The notes under the pieces: model-generated
The model's database searches: none
Seen by the model: only the letters and a program-made list of their open reading frames with translations
What the model was told of the DNA's origin: nothing
Source: Costus lasius
Taxonomy: Eukaryota > Streptophyta > Magnoliopsida > Zingiberales > Costaceae
NCBI GenBank assembly: GCA_027563935.2
Contig: CM050446.2
Coordinates: 110,774,499-110,838,498 of the forward strand
DNA: 64,000 nt
Direction: 5' to 3'
Position numbers and translations under genes: made by a program
In this document: piece after piece, positions 22,928 through 33,404 of the stretch
Position numbering within the stretch: position 1 is the stretch's first letter
Layout: every line of letters starts with the position of its first letter

Positions 22928-24601
22928 TGTTGGGGTATGCCCTTAAGGCTAATGTTTGAGGCCTTTGGGATGATTTCAGTATCATGTATAAACTATGTAT
23001 AAGTTTATAAAGGCAATGGTTGTTATTCAGGTTGTTACATTATCTGCTGCTGTTATGTATACTTCTGAATAATGTCTCAATGGTGTTCAGCTTGGCTGAC
23101 ATTAGCATTGTCCTTAGTCGAGATATCTTGGTGAACATGAGACAGCCTTGATATGATTGAGACTAATATGTGTTCTAATCTTATAGGGTGCTTCGAGCAT
23201 GGAATAAGATGTAGACACATAGGTGCATTGGATGTACTGGACAGACCCTACTTAGGATATTCAATTGTTTGTCACAATGTGAATAATCCTTATATGCAAG
23301 CAAGTGGCATATTTCCTCTGACTTGAGATCGCTTGTGTTTCTAAATGATGATTGGCATTGTCTTGAGGTAATTCAATATCATTTGAAATATAATGGTTAT
23401 AGATTATCTTGGATAATGAGCATGAGTCATGTTAGGACACTAGTGATAGATATAGGATTGCCTCTCCTTGTTGGAGTGTGATGTTCTAAAGGGGCCCCCT
23501 GGATGAGATGATTGAGAAAGTGTATGGCCATACCCAGATGACTATGTTCATCTGATCTAATCATTTTCATCATATTGGAATTATAGGCTTGACACGCTTG
23601 TCCAATGAGAACATCCAGTGGCAAAGGAAACATGTATGTCAAGTGATTTGGATTCACACTTGTGCTATGCTTTGGGTGTAGTCTTGGAAGACTCTTTCCT
23701 TCATATCGGGAGACAGTGATGTGTTGCTAGATACCCCTCTCTGATCGTGATAACGTAAGTTATCGTTACTGACATTGAAGGAAACCCTTAGGGTCGCACA
23801 ATTTGATGATATGGCTTACTTCTGTCAGATCGTGTGGACTGAATGGTTTTGGTTCAGTTTAAAGGAGTTTAAACTCTGATTGGAAGTGAGATCTGGTCTG
23901 ATCATGTTTGATTGATTAGGGCTTGAGATCGGTAAGCTTCGATCGGGAGAATTGATGCTTGATCGATGAGATCAAGAGCATCAAGAGATGTGTGGTTAGA
24001 TCTTGAGCCATCTGGTTCATATGAGATCTAGACCATGGCTTGGTTTGATTTGGTCTTTGAACCAAATGCAATAGAACCGGTTCACATAAGTGAACGCATG
24101 GTTCAAAGTGAGAAGACGTTTTGGTTGGTTCGAAAACATGGGCGCATGGCTTGATGACTTTCTATTTTTGGAAGCCATAAGCGTTCCCACGTTGGATAAC
24201 GCCTCAACGCCTCCCTCTCTCTCGAATGAATGCTTCTCCTCTCGTGTGTGTGTCGAGGCTCCACGAAAGAGAAGAGGTAGAGAGTTTTTCGCTTAGCCAA
24301 GAAGAAGAACATCCCATCTTCTCCTACACGTTGAAGGACACCTTGAAACTTTGCTAGCACAAAGAAGAAAAGGGAGTACCCATCGTCACCTTGTGTGCGA
24401 CTGCTTTGGAGGAGAGCCGCTCGCCCTCTATATTCTTCCAAGTCGCCATCCAAATAATGGCCATGGTAACATCCTATCTTCTCATTGCAAGAACTAATAG
24501 TTGATCATATGTTCATGCCATGCGATCTTCATGAAACCCTTGTTTTCGCCCATGAAAAATTTTATATGCGCCTGAATTAGGGTTTCCCCCCCCCCTTTTC
24601 A
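22928..24601 (+). repeat. 3' LTR of element B
   Basis: It begins TGTTGGGGTATGCCC after the polypurine tract AAGTGGGAGAT and ends CCTTTTCA, followed by the CCATT target duplication. It has only scattered differences from the 5' LTR by eye. Confidence 0.96.
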
Positions 24602-24606
24602 CCATT

Positions 24607-25400
24607 AGGCGCCTAGGGGCATAATGGGGTCATGTTAGCGCCTTTGCTTCATTATGGAAGTAAAGGGTGCCTCCCCCTCTCTTCCTAGGATGGAATGCAT
24701 GCCTCTATGGCATTGCTTGAGGCGCAAGGCAAGGCCTTGGCGCACAAGGAAAGGCGTGGGAACAAAAGGTAAGGTTGAATGAGAATTATGGAAATGTCTT
24801 GGAGACTTTCCTTATCTCAAACCTCCTCATCCTAGCCCTACACTTGTCATGATCCTAGCCATTACCCTAACCGCCTCTTGCCCTATAAATATGACCCTAG
24901 TCGCCCCCTCTTGTGGGAAAATTAATCCTTGAAGGCGTGAACACAAGAAGAGGGGCGAGTGCTTGGAGCAAGGGCGCATCTTCCTTCTTCCATAACCGCA
25001 AGCCACTTCCTCCTTTCCTCTTGGCGCAAGGAACATTAGTACTTGGCGTTTTTGGATAGTCTTCCTTCTTCTCTTGGTGCATCATCTCTCTTGGTGGCGC
25101 AAGTGAAGTAGAGTATCTCCCTAAGGCTTAGATCTTCTTCCCGAGGCTAGCACCGGGGGTGGAAGAAGAGAACTCAAGAGATCCGTGTGTGCGAGACTGC
25201 AGAGGGCGAACACTTGGGCGCCTTCATCGACATCACTCTACATTGCTCTTAAGGTATTTCCTAACTCATCGTGTCGACTCCCTTGCTTGCGATCTTCACT
25301 GGGTTTTTGGGACTGGCCTGTTTCGGGGACATTCTTCCGCTGCGAAAAATATATGTCCATAACTCTGAAAATTGTAAAATGTCCCCGGGGTTTCCCAACA
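24607..25400 (+). repeat. 3' LTR of element A, second part
   Basis: It resumes at AGGCGCCTAGGGGC exactly where 15499 left off once the duplicated CCATT is removed, and matches 8259-9052 to the end CCCAACA. Confidence 0.95.
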
Positions 25401-25691
25401 ATGGATGCACGGGTGCGACCGTGAATGCCTCGCAAGTGCCTGAAAAATCCAGAAAAATTACCATCAGCAGGGTATAGCCTAGAGAGCATGAATATGAAAG
25501 AAAAACTGAAAAACAACTAAGATTAAGTGACAATAATAAATAAGAAAGAAGATAAACTAGAGTAAACAAGAAGTTGGGTTGCCTCCCAACAAACGCTTCT
25601 TTAGGGTCACTAGCTTGACCAGCGTGATGTTCATGGTGGGTCTGGTGTGGCAGAGGCGAAGTAAGTGGCATGGAGCCTCTGCTTTCATTGT

Positions 25692-26216
25692 CGTCCATGA
25701 ATTGCACATATTAAAATGAGCACAAAATATAAAAGTTCTTTTCTAACTGTTTTGACAGAACATGGAACAACGAAGTAATAAAACATATAAGCGTTCGCAA
25801 AGTCAATCAAAATGTCATCTCCAAACAATCCCAATGTCTTCTTCTTCAGATCGGCTCCCATGGCATCTTCAACTTGAAATATCAAAGTATCATTCTTGTC
25901 TCCTATTAGACCAATCGAATCATTGGGCCTATCTTCAAAATGTTCAGGAAATGTTTCTGGGAGGAGTTCCAGCTAGCTTCTTGATTGTGCAGTACTTTCC
26001 TTCACCACCACTCTGCTCTCTCTGGAACCTAAAAAATAGAATTCTTTATTATTAGCAAGAAGATTAAATGACATATTATTTCCATTAATGCAAAAAGTTA
26101 TTGTCCTGTGTGGGACATCGATTATGGCTCTGATCGCAGCAAGGAATGGCCTTCCCAATATAAGAGAAAAAGTGGAGTTCTCGGCCATATCTAGAATAGT
26201 CTACCGGGATAGAGAA
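25692..26216 (-). pseudogene. gypsy protease C-terminal remnant and downstream sequence
   Basis: The minus strand at 25973-26188 encodes a segment with LILGRPFLAAIRAIIDV. This is the conserved C-terminal ILGRPFL motif of retroelement aspartic proteases and belongs to the protease begun in the adjoining frame upstream. A frameshift at about 26190-26216 separates the two pieces. Below 25973 the sequence shows only weak coding character. Confidence 0.75.
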
Positions 26217-28067
26217 TCATTTAATCTGCAACGGCACATTCTCAGCGATCCCAAGTGGGTGAAGTTTAGAGCTGTTTGCAAATTGGAGAACCTGAGATGT
26301 TAATTTGAGATTTCCAAAGTCCAGCTTCTTGAAGGTGATGAATGACATGATACTGACTCCAGAGCCTAAATCCAAGAGTGCTCTATCAAACGAAATGTTG
26401 CCAATCATGCATGGTATATCAAAACTACCAGGGTCTTCAAATTTGAGAGGTGGTTGTTTACTCATGCAATTTGTAGAGTCTTCAGTAACCACCATTATCT
26501 TTTCAACGTTAGGTGTGTCTAGAATCTCATGATGGGGCTCCTCTTCCTGGCTTCCAGACTCTTCTTTTTCATCTTCCATATTTTCAACCTTAGAGTCCTT
26601 TAATTGCTCATCTGTGCATGTTATGATGGCATTGCATTGGTCTCTCGGATTTGCTTTAGGTTGAGTAGGAAGCATTCCCGGGGTTCAAGACAGTAAACTG
26701 GTTCGCTGGTCCAATTCTGTGATCCGGCTCTCCATCATTTTCGAATGTGTGGATACTGAGTCCACTTTCATATTCAGCTGGCGAATCTGCTCACTCACAG
26801 AGTCATTGTGCTTCATTTGACTTGCCATGAAATTCTCCAGCATTGACTCTAACCTAGATTTTTGTGGAGGATCTGGTTGTCTTTGATTGGCAGATGGATA
26901 TTGTATCCCAAGAGGAGGCCTGAAATTAGAAGAAGAATTCGGGTTAGAAAAATTCGCAGGAGGGATTTGCCCTTGATTCAACCTGTAGGAGAAATTCAGA
27001 TGATTTCTCCATCCTGGATTATACGTGTTCGAGTAGGGGTTGTTCTAATTCCTAAAGTTCCCAATAGCGTTGACATGTTCAGGAGGGGCGTTCAAGATAT
27101 GGCAGTCATCAGAGGAATGTCCTGTCACACCACAGACATCATAAGTCACGGAGTTAGGAGTAGAAACATTAATAGAATCAAGCTTAGAAGAAATTGAATC
27201 TACTTTTGCTACTAGGGAATTAATCATGCTCATATCAAACTTCCCTGAACTTCGAACTAGTTGGCTCCTCTCTCTTGACCACTGATAATGGTTGAGGGTC
27301 ATGTCTTCAATCAACTCCATAGCATCATCATAAGTTTTATTCATAAGTGCCCCACCAGCAGCAGCATCTACAGAAAGTCTAGTCTGATATAACAATCCAC
27401 TGTAAAAGGTATGAATGATTACCCATTTCTGTAAACCATGGTGCGGACACATCCTCAACAGTTCCTTGAACCAGTCCCATGCTTCATAAAGGGACTCTCC
27501 TTCTCATTGGGCGAAATTGGTGATTCAATTTCTGAGCTGGGCTGTTTTGCTCGATGGGAAATACTTTGACAGAAAAGCCTGAGATAATTGTTCCCACGTT
27601 GTGATAGAGCCCTGCGGTAGAGATTGCAACCACGCCCTGGCTCGGTCCCTGAGAGAAAAAGGGAAAATCCTTAGTTTAATAGCATCAGGGGGAGCACCAT
27701 TAATTTTCAGAGTGTCGCAGCATTCTAGAAAAATTGACAAGTTAAGGTTAGGATCATCAGTGGCTGCTCCACTGAATTGATTCTGTTGCACCATTTGTAC
27801 AAGGGACGGCTTGATCTCGAAGTTGTTAGCATCGATGGCCGGCCGCGATATGCTCGAGTGCACACCAGAGATGGTGGGTGCTGCAAAGTCCTTCAGAGAG
27901 CGATTCACATTGGCTTCCATTGTTTGGTTGTCAGAAAATTGTCCTTCAAGCTTAAGCCTTTTTAGATTTCTTTTGACCAAATGGAAGGTACGCTCTATCT
28001 CCGGGTCTCCAGGTACAAGTTCCCCTATTTGAATAGTGTTCCTGGGCATAAACAAGTACCTTGACAA
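26217..28067 (-). pseudogene. gypsy gag and protease (Athila-like) with several stops
   Basis: One minus-strand frame from 28067 to 26217 is interrupted by stops at about 27525, 27500, 27045 and 26685. The first 180 residues contain the retrotransposon gag signature (LKLRIFPFSLRDRARAWLQS-like block, then FLSKYFPSSK). Further on are a Cys/His motif VCGVTGHSSDDC, an Asn/Pro-rich YNPGWRNH linker and an acidic linker. The protease has DIPCMIGN and the active-site region LLDLGSGVSIM, where the usual DLGAS Ala is Gly. Several of the stops look like C-to-T changes (for example Gln to TAG in FRN*NNP). The start is taken at MSRYLFMPRN. Confidence 0.85.
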
Positions 28068-28202
28068 AAGAGATTAGTAGCACCACACTAAGTAAAAACT
28101 ACAACTAAAAACAAAAAGCAAATAAACAGAATAAAAGGGCAAATAAAATCTAACTAAACCTAGTCTATTAATTTTCTGATCGTGTTAATATTGGCAACCT
28201 AG

Positions 28203-28224
28203 TCCCCGGCAACGGCGCCAAAAA
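28203..28224 (-). other. primer-binding site (tRNA-Asp type) of the gypsy element
   Basis: The minus strand reads TTGGCGCCGTTGCCGGGGA just inside the LTR. This is complementary to the 3' end of plant tRNA-Asp, the primer typical of Athila-type elements, and it fixes the direction. Confidence 0.88.
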
Positions 28225-28226
28225 CT

Positions 28227-29718
28227 TGATAGGGCCTAACTAGGCTGCTACCGCAAGTGCACGGTCTATCACGTAATATAATAAGTATCGATCCCACGAG
28301 GACTATGGGTCAAGTACTAACTGATCAATCAATCAATAGCTAGGCAAGCAAATATGTGTATGAGTGTCACTAAATCCTAATGCAATAAAATTAACTAATG
28401 CTAATAAAAAGCAAGCGAAGAACAAGCAGAACAGAGAACAAATAAATCGGGGTTTGATATCTTGAGAGAAAATCAGGGTTTTAGGTTTCACCACACTGAA
28501 GCATGAAAATATAGTAAAGTTTGATATTTTGATTAAGTTTCATCTATGTTCTCAAGGTAATCCTTCTTAAGGTACAGACACGCTCCCTCTTAGGACACGG
28601 TCCAGTGTCTAACTTAACCCAAGTCTCCTACTTTCGTGGCTTATCGGGTTAAGCAGACCCAATGGGTTCTATGAAGAATTAGGGTTCCTTGGGATATTTC
28701 GACAACTCTCGTTGCTGAAATCACCAGTCCAGTCTAAGGGGATCCGATGAATGTGGTTCACCTCTCAGTCCTTCCCACAACATCTAAAACATGAACATGT
28801 ATGGCCAGTACATAAACATGAATGAAAACTTCCTAGACATGAATAAGAATAGAGATAAATAAGAGAAATATATTAATCAAGCATTAATATTCAACATGTT
28901 ACAGTGGGCTACGCCCAAACCCCGAAAAGAGAGTTTACGCTACAAAATTCATCACGAAATACATCAAATCTCTCATACAAATTGATTCAAACCAGAGGGA
29001 GAACTAGATCCTTGATGGGAGAAGGTCCAGCATGATGATCCTTGTCGGAACGGAGAAGAAATCGCGCCGGAACAGTGTTTTCATCAAGAAATCACCCCAA
29101 ACCCTAGGTTGTCGCCCCTTTCTCTCGTTCTCCTCAACCGCTTGATCAAATCTAATGATTTCAGTCCCAAAACGTTCGTAGCTAAGTTAGGAAGGTCTCC
29201 ACAAAATTTTAGCGAAATCCACTTCTAAAATAGTAAATTATTGCCGAAAAACTGAATGGGTGTCGAACTGAGCGGGACGATACACCGTCGTGCATGGATG
29301 CACGGCCATGCCCGTGTATGGCTCGGCGACTTTATTTTTCTTGAAAAATTGCTCTTCACGGCCATGCATGGGTTCACGGGTGTGCTCGTGAGCATCTCGC
29401 CATGAAATCTGAAAGTGCAAGTTCATACACGGTCGTGCATGGATACACAGCTATGCCCGTGAAGAGCACAGATAACTCCATTTGCGTTGAAATTCGACGT
29501 GTAGCTTTGTCTCATCATGAGGATTCGTCTCATATCCTCAAATCTTCCAAATTCCATCGATTTTAGGGTGAAATCCCTACATTTCAATAAAACAAGGGAA
29601 AAGTGAAGACTTTGAAGAATATAAAGGATTTAATTAGATAAATGAGACAAAACATACATTTTGCTCCAAAATAATGACAGAAATAAGTTACGATATATCA
29701 TATATTTGCATGTCATCA
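28227..29718 (-). repeat. 5' LTR of the Athila-like gypsy element
   Basis: About 1.49 kb. On the minus strand it starts TGATGACATGCAAATATATG (29718) and ends CCCTATCA (28227) beside the primer site. Between 29270 and 29460 it carries several CACGG...CCGTG type motifs. The matching 3' LTR is not in the window. Confidence 0.8.
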
Positions 29719-31187
29719 GACGTGTCAGCCGTCTCCTAGGCCGAGTTGAGGACTCGATTATGGTAGTAGTTCGTTGGTGGCTCTTGAGGTGATCCTCGAG
29801 GAAGGGTCGCCATGGGGGCCGGTTGAATGGATTCCGTTGAGGCTGAAGAGGGGCTCACGATACCCACATAACGATCTAGGGGTTGCGAGGATCATTGTGA
29901 ATGTCGAACCTCATGTAGAACAGGACCCATCTTTACTTTCGAGGCGTTCACGGGCCTGGCCGTGCTTGTGTTCACGGACGTGAATGGGGCCTGGTCGTGC
30001 TTCTCGTCACAGGCGTGACGGGGTGGGCAGTTTTGCACCGAGCTCATCACGGCAGGGGTCACGGGTGTGCGAGGGATGATGATGGGCGGCGAGCTGATCA
30101 CGGCCTGGCCGTGCTTCTTGACACGGGCGTGATAGGGTGGACAGTTTTTGTGTCGAGCCCGTCATGGCATGGGGCACGGCCGTGCCTAGGGCCATGCTTT
30201 TGTTCGCGTCCGAGGGTGACCGCGTCACGGCCATGAAGCTCCTCACGGTCTGGCCGTGATGGGATGCCGAACTCTAGGGAGTCTTCCCAGGTGTCTTCTA
30301 AGAGTGTTAGGTCACACTCATATGCTTCTATGACTCCGTCAAAGGGGGCTTGCGGTAGGGGAAGGGTTGCTCGCGCCCTTCGCCCTCAGCCTACTTCGTT
30401 GGCGTCCCTCTGGATGCCAAAGATTGTCGGTCAAAGACGGTAAAATACACCAGAGAAGAGAGTGAATAGATGCCGAAAAATACACCGGAAAACGCAGGAA
30501 ACGACGCCAAATGGAGGGGAAAGTTTCACCTGTTATTAATCTCCAAAAACAGCTATCTGAAACCCCTCTCCTCTCCTCTCTGTACATGCTCAACTCCTCT
30601 CATCTTCATCCAAATTTGTGTCGCTGGAGTGTTTGCCGGGGATGTCACTGAGATCACTGCCTAAGGGAAGGAGGAGGTGGCGGACGGCCGACCTCGGCCG
30701 TCGCTCGTGGAGGGAAGCGGCCTCCGCCGCTATCGTCACCTGCTACTCGGGGAGGAGGAGGTGCTCTCGCCTCCGCCGTCGTCTGCCACCATCGTCCCTG
30801 CTCGTGGAGACGACGAGCTCGCATCACCCGTTCTCGTGGGGAAAAGACGCCCCCCTTGCAAGAGCCTCCGCTCGAAGAGGAAGATCTCACAGCTCCTCTT
30901 GCCCCTTTTGTGCCGCTCCGCTCATTGTTCGTCAACAACACCTGCCGCCGATGGGACGCCGACCATGCCGTAGCAGCTCACCCGGCTCTCCACCTGCAGT
31001 GCCTACTCCCATTGCATCGGAGCAATCGACGTCGCATGCACGACTGCATTCGCACCTCCGCACGCTTCGATGGAAGGCAGGTCGGGTCGCAGAATGAGCT
31101 CCAGGGACTTGGGCCTCCGCCCAAGTCCACGCCAGTTGGCCCGTTGGGCAGGCCCAGGTCCCGCCAATCCTCGAGCGTAACACTAGG
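29719..31187. other. GC-rich intergenic DNA, unclassified
   Basis: No gene recognised. 29930-30250 is dense in CACGGCCTGGCCGTG-like inverted motifs. 30610-31182 is very GC-rich (CGCCGTC, CTCCGC runs) and ends CGAGCGTAACA, like the end of a gypsy LTR, just before the target site of the solo LTR at 31188. Open frames on both strands reflect low stop density in GC-rich DNA. Confidence 0.6.
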
Positions 31188-32727
31188 TGTCACGCCCCTA
31201 TATTATACAAATTACACAAATCAATTTTAATTAATTATTACAAGGGTTCAAATGCCACACATGGCTAAATGTTCGATTCGTCCAGGTTCAGCGCGACTGG
31301 CAGGGGTGCACCCGCGCGCACCCCTCAGCCTCCACGAAGGGTTCTGACCTTCGTCTAGCCCAGGAGAGAGAGAGGAGAGAGAAATCCACATCAGCTATTA
31401 AATATTAATAGAAATGGGGAGAAGTTATACCTTTAGCCATTAATGGATCTAACCCCAGATCTGCCCCTAAGTTCCACCCATGTCCGAATTCAAGCCTCGT
31501 GCTCGAATCAATGCTCGCGTCAGAGCCGAATGCACGTGATGATGCAAAAATCGTCTGTGGGTCCTGGTCAATGAGTCAACGCTGAAGTCCACGTCAGCCT
31601 TCGTGTTCTCGTCTGAAGCGCGACTGCGCTTGTGTCGAAGCGAATGAGGGGCGTCGAATTTTTACGATGAGCACACCGCCACCGTGCTCGAGGTCTGTTC
31701 AGAGACAAGGAAGCCTCATCAGCCTCCTGCTCGGGGCTCGTTGCGGTCGAATGGGAAGGAGATGGGGTCGAGGAAGAGGAGGAAGAAGCGCTGGACTCGG
31801 TGTGGATCTTGCTCCGAACCTCCCACCCTCACCACCGGAGCACACTGGAAGATCAACGCCGAGCTGTCGTCGGAGAGGAGGAGTGAAAGCAGAGACTGGC
31901 CAAGGTTCGTTCTCAACCTTGGCCATCGCCAGTTTTTCCTTCGTCACTGGTTCCTCCTCCCAATTTCCTCTTCCTTGGTGGTTCCACCCTCTGATTTTTT
32001 TCCCCTCATAGATGGTGGTTCTTACCCCTTTCAGCCGTTCGTTCCTCCCATCGAGCTTGTCGGCCGCCCCTCTTATAGGCAGCTCGGTCCCCTCTCGTTG
32101 CTCATTTGGTCATCTGCAGTCGCTAGAGTCAAGCGACAACGACCGAGGCCAAGCATTCGGCCATACCTCCCCATGCTGCCTATAGTCAGCCGTCCAGCTC
32201 CCTCCGATTGTCCGCTAGTTCAAGTCATCGCCACTCGTTGACCTAATGGATCGAGTGTTGTCGCCACCCATTCGTCATGCCTTGTTGAATCCAAGGGACG
32301 CCGTTGCCGTCTGATGCCTGCCGAGTCCATGCCGCATACGAGCTCTCTCGTCCAGTCGACATCGCTACCACTCGATGCCTGACACCGGTGAGACGACGTC
32401 GGAACGCAGCCCAGATGAAGCTACTTTTGTTCATCCGCGTTCGCCTCTTCACCAGTTAAACATGCGTCGTTGCCTCGCATGCCGGGGTGACAGCCTCCTA
32501 ACGACGCGCTCCTGGCTGGCGACGCTTCCTCCGATGAGCCAGTGACCAGTGGTCGCTGGAAAGGCGGCAATCGACAAAGTTGATCGAGTGGGCGAACAGG
32601 CTTCCGCCAATCAAAATCCCTAAATCGAGCATCGATCTCGATTTTTGGTTCTTTTTTTTGGGACAATTTTGATTCGGTCAATAGCCCAGGTGACATGGCC
32701 TGGTCCAATAGGCCATTGAGCCTAACA
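31188..32727. repeat. solo LTR (Ty3/gypsy-like)
   Basis: A 1540-bp unit starting TGTCACGCCCC and ending GAGCCTAACA, flanked by the 5-bp duplication CTAGG (31183-31187 and 32728-32732). Termini and internal style resemble the chromovirus LTRs at 47205 and 54262 (TGTCACGCCC ... GGCCTAACA), but the sequence is a different family. No internal region is present, as expected after recombination between two LTRs. Confidence 0.82.
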
Positions 32728-32732
32728 CTAGG

Positions 32733-33400
32733 AGTAAAGAAGGTTTGGAAAATTATAAAATTAAAATTAAAATATTTTATCCTCTTTAGCATAAAAGGAT
32801 GAAGGCAAGCATACATTTTTTTAGGCATTCTTTTATTATTTCAAAAGGGACATTCATTAATTATTTTATTTTTTTTTTTTTGGTTTATTGATGGCTCACT
32901 GACGGGTCATCAGCCCTTATTTGATTCCATGTCGTTGGGAACATTTGCGGGTAACGAAGTCAACGAATCGCTTTAAAGCTCCGGAAAGCGGCTGCAAAGA
33001 TCTCGTCACCCGTGCCTGATCCGTAACTGTCGGGGTCAACAGCGTCGGAGATTTGATTCATGCATGCAAGATACGGCGTCGCTTTTCAAGATCTTTGCGA
33101 CGCCTCAACAGATTCAGATTTTTTTCTTTTTCTTTTTGGATTGATTGGATTGACCTCCACAAATGGCGTTATGCTCGGCGATAAAAACCCTTGATTTGAC
33201 TAAACCATGTGGATTAGATAGCTGCTGAAAAAGTGGAGGGCAGGGGGCTATTCCTATATTGGTCACCAAAATTTAAATACCAAACTACTCCTTTCTATTT
33301 CATTATTTTTTTTCCAAAATATAAAGATTTTATTTATAACATGTCATACAAAATAGTGGCTAGCCCAAAACATTTGTGAATTTTAAGTTCCCTGTACTCA
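32733..33400. other. AT-rich intergenic DNA
   Basis: Noncoding, with a T-run at about 32866-32880. No element ends or genes recognised. Confidence 0.6.
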
Positions 33401-33404
33401 ATTT

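Larger units (their letters stand above)
15500..24601 (+). mobile_element. Ty1/copia retrotransposon B (Angela/BARE-like), nearly complete
   Basis: The element is 9102 bp, with LTRs 15500-17173 and 22928-24601 (each 1674 bp) flanked by the 5-bp target duplication CCATT (15495-15499 and 24602-24606). The LTRs are almost identical by eye, so it is young, and it must be younger than the 3' LTR of A that it splits. The internal region holds a primer-binding site, a 1.8-kb leader, and gag and pol in one frame broken by one TAG (20627-20629) and one frameshift (about 21745). It is the same family as copy C but in opposite orientation. Confidence 0.97.
7095..25400 (+). mobile_element. Ty1/copia retrotransposon A (Angela/BARE-like), interrupted by B
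   Basis: The 5' LTR is 7095-9052 (1958 bp), the internal region 9053-14336, and the 3' LTR 14337-15499 plus 24607-25400 (1957 bp once the 9.1-kb insertion B is removed). The primer-binding site, leader, shortened gag, long intact pol frame and polypurine tract are all recognisable. The LTRs differ at only a few positions by eye, so insertion was fairly recent. Upstream there is no normal target duplication because the LTR joins the pol of A' directly. Downstream, the element abuts Athila-like gypsy sequence at 25401. Gag is internally deleted, so the copy could move only with proteins supplied by others. Confidence 0.93.
25401..29718 (-). mobile_element. Ty3/gypsy retrotransposon (Athila-like), 5' part
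   Basis: Read on the minus strand: LTR 29718 to 28227, primer-binding site, gag, aspartic protease, and then noncoding sequence that is cut by element A at 25401. The noncoding part includes GGTTGCCTCCCAACA at about 25577-25591, a block common in Athila/Tat elements. No reverse transcriptase is visible in the portion present. The remainder should lie left of the copia nest, outside the window. Gag carries several stop codons, so the element is dead. Confidence 0.82.

Noticed and set aside
30618..31183. GC-rich frames of 95-159 residues near 30.6-31.2 kb
   Set aside because: Overlapping frames on both strands, Arg/Pro/Ser-rich composition and no domain; more likely GC-rich repeat DNA.
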